Source of the DNA: an uncultured Pseudodesulfovibrio sp.
Lineage (GTDB): Bacteria; Desulfobacterota; Desulfovibrionia; Desulfovibrionales; Desulfovibrionaceae
Direction of reading: 5' to 3'
DNA: 9,500 nucleotides
Assembly (NCBI GenBank): GCA_947259235.1
Contig: CAMYLL010000073.1
Location: forward strand, 1-9,500
In this document: positions 6,492 through 9,500 of the stretch, piece after piece
How the letters are laid out: every line of letters starts with the position of its first letter
Numbering within the stretch: position 1 is the first letter of the stretch
Made by a program: the position numbers and the translations under genes
Notes under the pieces: model-generated
Databases searched by the model: none
What the model saw: the letters and a program-made list of their open reading frames with translations, nothing else
Told to the model about the DNA's origin: nothing

Positions 6492-8141
6492 GTGGCAACC
6501 TCACTGACCCAGGCCCTTGGGCAAAACTTTCTCGGCAAGGCGCCAAAATGGTACAAGCAGGCCATCTTGGCGTTTCTCATTCTCAACCCCATCTGCCTGT
6601 TCACCGTCGGCCCCTTCATCACGGGCTGGCTGCTCATCGGCGAGTTCATCTTCACCCTGGCCATGGCCCTGAAGTGCTACCCGCTGCCTGCGGGCGGCCT
6701 GCTGGCCATCGAGGCCGTGATGCTGGGCATGTCCTCGCCCCAGTCGGTCTACATGGAGGCCGAGCACAACTTCCAGGTCATCCTCCTGCTCATCTTCATG
6801 GTGGCGGGCATCTACTTCATGAAAGACCTGCTCCAGTTCACCTTCACCCGCATCCTGGTGCGCGTGCAGTCGAAGATCGTCATCTCGTTGCTCTTCTGCT
6901 TTGCGGGCGCGTTCCTCTCCGCCTTTCTCGACGCCCTGACCGTCACCGCGGTGGTCATCGCCGTGGCCTACGGCTTCTATAACATCTACCACCGCTATGC
7001 CTCGGGCCTGGACATGGTGGCCGATCATGCCCTTGATTCCGATGCCCTGGTGGACAAGGAGCAGGACCGCAACGACCTGCTCCAGTTCCGTGCATTCCTG
7101 CGCAACATCGTCATGCATGCGGCCGTGGGCACGGCCCTTGGCGGCGTCTGCACGCTGGTGGGCGAGCCCCAGAACCTGCTGGTGGGCTCCGAGATGGGCT
7201 GGCACTTCCCCGAGTTCTTCATCATGGTCGCGCCGATCTCCATGCCCGTCCTGGCGGTGGGCCTGCTGACCTGCGTCGCGGTCGAAAAGTTCAAGATATT
7301 CAGCTACGGCTACGAACTGCCGGGCAACATCCGCTCCCATCTGCTGGAGACCGCCACCATCATGGAGGAAAAACGCGGCATCCAGGGCAAGGCCAAGCTC
7401 CTGGTCCAGGCCGCTGCGGCCCTGTGGCTCATCGTCGGGCTGGCGCTCCATCTGGCCGAGGTCGGCATCATCGGCCTGTCGGTCATCGTCCTGCTCACCG
7501 CCCTCAACGGGTTCACCGAGGAGCACCAGCTGGGCAAGGCCTTCGAGGAGGCGCTGCCCTTCACCGCCCTGCTCGTGGTCTTCTTCGCCGTGGTCGCGGT
7601 GATCCATACCCAGCACCTGTTCGCGCCCATCATCCACTTCGTCCTCAACCTCCAGGGACAGGTGCAGCTGGCGGCCTACTACTCGGCCAACGGCATACTC
7701 TCCATGATCTCGGACAACGTCTTCGTGGCCACGGTCTATATCTCCGAGACCAAGCTCTCGGTGGCCCAGGCCCTTGGCCACATCGAAGGCATCCAGATGA
7801 CCGGAACGCAGCTCATGGCCGCGCTGACCGACCCCATGATCCCCCGCGCCACGGTGCTGGCCCAGCTGCCCCAGGCGGCGGCGGACCAGGCCTCGGCCAT
7901 CATGACCCAGTTCGACAAGCTCGCCGTGGCCATCAACACGGGCACGAACATCCCCAGCGTGGCCACTCCCAACGGACAGGCGGCCTTCCTCTTCCTGCTC
8001 ACCTCGGCCCTGGCCCCGGTGCTGCGCCTCTCCTACGGCCGCATGGTGGTCCTGGCCCTGCCATATACCATCACCATGTCCATCACCGGCCTGGTGGCCA
8101 CCTGGTACATGAACGACATCCTGCGCCTCTTCGGCGGCTAG
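6492..8141 (+). CDS. nhaB: Na+/H+ antiporter NhaB
   Basis: This 549-residue inner-membrane protein exports Na+ in exchange for H+, supporting sodium and pH homeostasis. NhaB-specific blocks are easy to see: [20 protein letters not shown] (46-65), [19 protein letters not shown] (141-159, with the membrane aspartate D147), [18 protein letters not shown] (215-232), [15 protein letters not shown] (404-418) and [20 protein letters not shown] (482-501). Hydrophobic segments run through the whole length. I chose the GTG at 6492 because AAGGAG (6479-6484) lies 7 nt upstream and the resulting N-terminus ([15 protein letters not shown]) aligns with known NhaB; an in-frame ATG at 6471 would add seven residues and lies upstream of that ribosome-binding site. 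From memory of E. coli NhaB (about 513 residues), the extra length lies mainly in the loop at about 420-475. It is transcribed alone and ends at the terminator at 8181-8224. Confidence 0.96.
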   Translation: MATSLTQALGQNFLGKAPKWYKQAILAFLILNPICLFTVGPFITGWLLIGEFIFTLAMALKCYPLPAGGLLAIEAVMLGMSSPQSVYMEAEHNFQVILLLIFMVAGIYFMKDLLQFTFTRILVRVQSKIVISLLFCFAGAFLSAFLDALTVTAVVIAVAYGFYNIYHRYASGLDMVADHALDSDALVDKEQDRNDLLQFRAFLRNIVMHAAVGTALGGVCTLVGEPQNLLVGSEMGWHFPEFFIMVAPISMPVLAVGLLTCVAVEKFKIFSYGYELPGNIRSHLLETATIMEEKRGIQGKAKLLVQAAAALWLIVGLALHLAEVGIIGLSVIVLLTALNGFTEEHQLGKAFEEALPFTALLVVFFAVVAVIHTQHLFAPIIHFVLNLQGQVQLAAYYSANGILSMISDNVFVATVYISETKLSVAQALGHIEGIQMTGTQLMAALTDPMIPRATVLAQLPQAAADQASAIMTQFDKLAVAINTGTNIPSVATPNGQAAFLFLLTSALAPVLRLSYGRMVVLALPYTITMSITGLVATWYMNDILRLFGG

Positions 8142-8180
8142 GGGGCGGATAAATCGAGCGTGCCTCGTTGACGATACATC

Positions 8181-8224
8181 GGGTCAAACCCACGCCCTCG
8201 CGCGTTTCGGGTTTGACCCTTTTT
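8181..8224 (+). terminator. Rho-independent terminator of nhaB
   Basis: A perfect 11-bp stem (GGGTCAAACCC at 8181-8191 with GGGTTTGACCC at 8209-8219) surrounds a 17-nt loop and leads into TTTTT (8220-8224). The loop can extend the fold through a short ACGC/GCGT pairing. It starts 39 nt after the nhaB stop and separates nhaB from the permease gene. Confidence 0.9.
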
Positions 8225-8277
8225 CGTGCTCCGCGCCCGCGTGCCTGACCGTGCGAAAACAATGACGATACAGCCCC

Positions 8278-8306
8278 TTGACCGGAGCTTTTTTCTTGTC
8301 ATCAAT
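8278..8306 (+). promoter_or_regulatory. Candidate promoter for the EamA-family gene
   Basis: TTGACC (8278-8283) and ATCAAT (8301-8306) are 17 nt apart, just downstream of the nhaB terminator. A start near 8313 would leave a very short leader before the ATG at 8332 and would exclude the upstream TTG codons (8278, 8296) as starts. The -10 is weak, so this is tentative. Confidence 0.3.
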
Positions 8307-8331
8307 CTGGCTCGGGCCTACTGTTCCGGCC

Positions 8332-9201
8332 ATGCGAACCATCCTCACGCCGGGCATGCGGTACATGCTGCTCGGAACCTTCCTCTTCTCCGTCGGCTCC
8401 CTGCTGATCAAGCTGGCGGGCGAGCGCGTGCCCACCCTTGAGATGCTCTTTGTGCGCGGCGTGGTGGGGATCGGGTTCGTCTGGTGCATCCTGCGCCGGT
8501 CCGGGGTTGGCATGTTCGGCTCGCGAAAGGTGCTCCTGGCCCTGCGCGGGGCAGTGGGGTTCGTGGCCCTCTTCGCCGAGTTCTACGCCATCGTCCACCT
8601 GCCCCTGGCCGATGCCACCGTCATTCTCTTCACCCATCCGGTCGTGGTGGCCCTGCTGGCCTGGGCCGTGCTGGGCGAACGCCTCGGCGCCGTGGGCATC
8701 GGGGCCGTGGCCCTCAGCCTGACAGGCGTGGCCGTTGTCTGCCGCCCGGCCTTCATCTTCGGCGGCGGCCCGTCGAACCTCGACCCCCTGGCCGTCACCG
8801 TGGCCCTGTGTGGCGTGATCGTCACCTCCCTGGCCATCCTCACCGTGCGCACCCTGGCCAAGACCGAGCATCCCGCCGTGGTCATGCTCTACCCGCCCCT
8901 GATGATCTCCCTGGCCTCCCCCTTCCTGGCCGAGGGCTGGGTCCTGCCCAACCCCTTCGAGTGGGCCTGCATCCTCGGCATAGCCCTCTTCATGAACGCC
9001 GGCCAATACTACATGACCCGAGGCTACGCCATCGAGTCCGCCGCCCGCATCAGCGCGGTCACCTGTCTGGAAATAGTCTTCGCCGCCCTCTGGGGAGCCT
9101 CCATCCTGGGCGAGATTCCGGACGCCTGGACCGTGGCCGGCGGCCTGCTCATCGTCACAGGGACCATCGCCCTCGGACGCGACGACGGCGCAGGCAGTTG
9201 A
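8332..9201 (+). CDS. EamA/DMT-superfamily membrane transporter
   Basis: This 289-residue permease belongs to the drug/metabolite transporter superfamily, ten-helix inner-membrane exporters of small metabolites. It shows the two EamA repeats. The first (about 12-139) contains the conserved ADATVILFTHPVVVALL (93-109) and LGERLG segment. The second (about 152-282) contains SAARISAVTCLEIVFAAL (236-253) and GEIPDAWTVAGGLLIVTG (260-277). Length is typical. The start is uncertain. The ATG at 8332 fits the first helix and the candidate promoter; an in-frame TTG at 8296 has GGAG 8 nt upstream and would add 12 residues, while ATGs at 8356 and 8365 would shorten it. None of the ATGs has a good ribosome-binding site. 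The last codons and the TGA stop lie inside the left arm of the repeat element that begins at 9191. Substrate cannot be assigned from sequence. Confidence 0.88.
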   Translation: MRTILTPGMRYMLLGTFLFSVGSLLIKLAGERVPTLEMLFVRGVVGIGFVWCILRRSGVGMFGSRKVLLALRGAVGFVALFAEFYAIVHLPLADATVILFTHPVVVALLAWAVLGERLGAVGIGAVALSLTGVAVVCRPAFIFGGGPSNLDPLAVTVALCGVIVTSLAILTVRTLAKTEHPAVVMLYPPLMISLASPFLAEGWVLPNPFEWACILGIALFMNAGQYYMTRGYAIESAARISAVTCLEIVFAALWGASILGEIPDAWTVAGGLLIVTGTIALGRDDGAGS

Positions 9202-9500
9202 AAAGTGCACGATTGCTTCGTTGCTGCGGCCATCCCCGATCCTCGCGCAGGAGGACTGCGCGTCGGCCCGGCGCTATCCTTGCGCCTCGCACTCGCACAC
9301 TTTTGAACTGCCTGCGTGATGGAAAAGTGCACGATTGCTTCGTTGCTGCGGCCATCCCCGATCCTCGCGCAGGGGGACTGCGTGTCGGCCCGGTGCTGTC
9401 CTTGCGCCTCGCACTCGCACGCTTTTGAACTGCCTGCGTGATGGAAAAGTGCACGATTGCTTCGTTGCTGCGGCCATCCCCGATCCTCGCGCAGGAGGAC
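9191..9500. repeat. Tandem array of 122-bp units, continuing past the window end
   Basis: Units begin at 9201, 9323 and 9445, exactly 122 bp apart. The first two are complete and differ at five positions, all transitions (9252/9374, 9261/9383, 9272/9394, 9276/9398, 9299/9421). The third is cut by the window edge after 56 bases, which are identical to unit 1. Unit 1 with its left flank forms an imperfect terminal inverted repeat, 9191-9207 against 9298-9314 (16 of 17 pairs). Inside each unit are two further stems, CGCGCAG/CTGCGCG (9244-9250, 9256-9262) and GGCGC/GCGCC (9270-9274, 9282-9286). Open frames crossing the array on either strand give low-complexity, Arg/Ala-rich peptides and are not credible genes. 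No transposase is present. It could be a REP/MITE-like repeat or a repeated RNA gene; I do not recognise the family. Confidence 0.9.

Noticed and set aside
6501..7781. A 426-codon minus-strand open frame opposite nhaB
   Set aside because: It is rich in His, Asp, Glu and Gln with no recognisable domain, which is typical of a shadow of a hydrophobic protein gene; NhaB motifs are unambiguous on the + strand.
9155..9477. Overlapping minus-strand open frames encoding repeated Arg-rich peptides
   Set aside because: They only reflect the 122-bp repeat read in different frames; no ribosome-binding site or domain supports translation.
9191..9500. CRISPR array or integron attC cassette array
   Set aside because: There are no unique spacers between repeats, the unit is too long for a CRISPR repeat, and the arm ends do not fit the GTTRRRY and RYYYAAC core sites of attC.

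Overview
The window is GC-rich, Gram-negative chromosomal DNA. It carries a lipoprotein murein transglycosylase, an NhaB Na+/H+ antiporter, a soluble Ser/Thr kinase with a DUF1566 tail, and compact gene pairs with rho-independent terminators. The overall style resembles Desulfovibrionaceae (Desulfovibrio/Pseudodesulfovibrio, former Deltaproteobacteria). That placement is an inference from composition and gene content, because the window holds no rRNA or other taxonomic marker.

Layout, left to right. (1) Positions 1-167 hold a rho-independent terminator on the + strand, for a gene that lies almost wholly outside the window. (2) Two genes read leftward: a SpoU/TrmH-family (RlmB-like) rRNA 2'-O-methyltransferase, then, 77 nt downstream, a Ser/Thr kinase fused to a DUF1566 domain. 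(3) A divergent intergenic region of about 200 nt separates these from mltD, which encodes a lipoprotein lytic transglycosylase with three LysM domains and ends at a strong terminator. (4) Convergent to mltD is a leftward pair, a GT4-type glycosyltransferase followed 10 nt later by a TatD-family metal-dependent hydrolase. (5) A structured intergenic region of about 360 nt lies between the glycosyltransferase and nhaB and contains a perfect 11-bp hairpin. (6) nhaB reads rightward and ends at a good terminator. It is followed by an EamA/DMT-family permease. (7) From the last codons of the EamA gene to the window edge runs a tandem array with a 122-bp period. It has two full units and one partial unit and continues beyond the window.

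Most of the window is ordinary housekeeping and envelope/transport gene content: cell-wall remodelling, rRNA modification, Na+/pH homeostasis and small-molecule transport. I see no CRISPR array, tRNA, rRNA, insertion sequence or defence system. The least explained element is the tandem array at the right end. Its units fold into nested stems. All five differences between the two full units either fall in loops or keep pairing as G-U on the + strand, which makes a structured RNA or hairpin repeat family worth testing. No claim of a new system goes beyond that.
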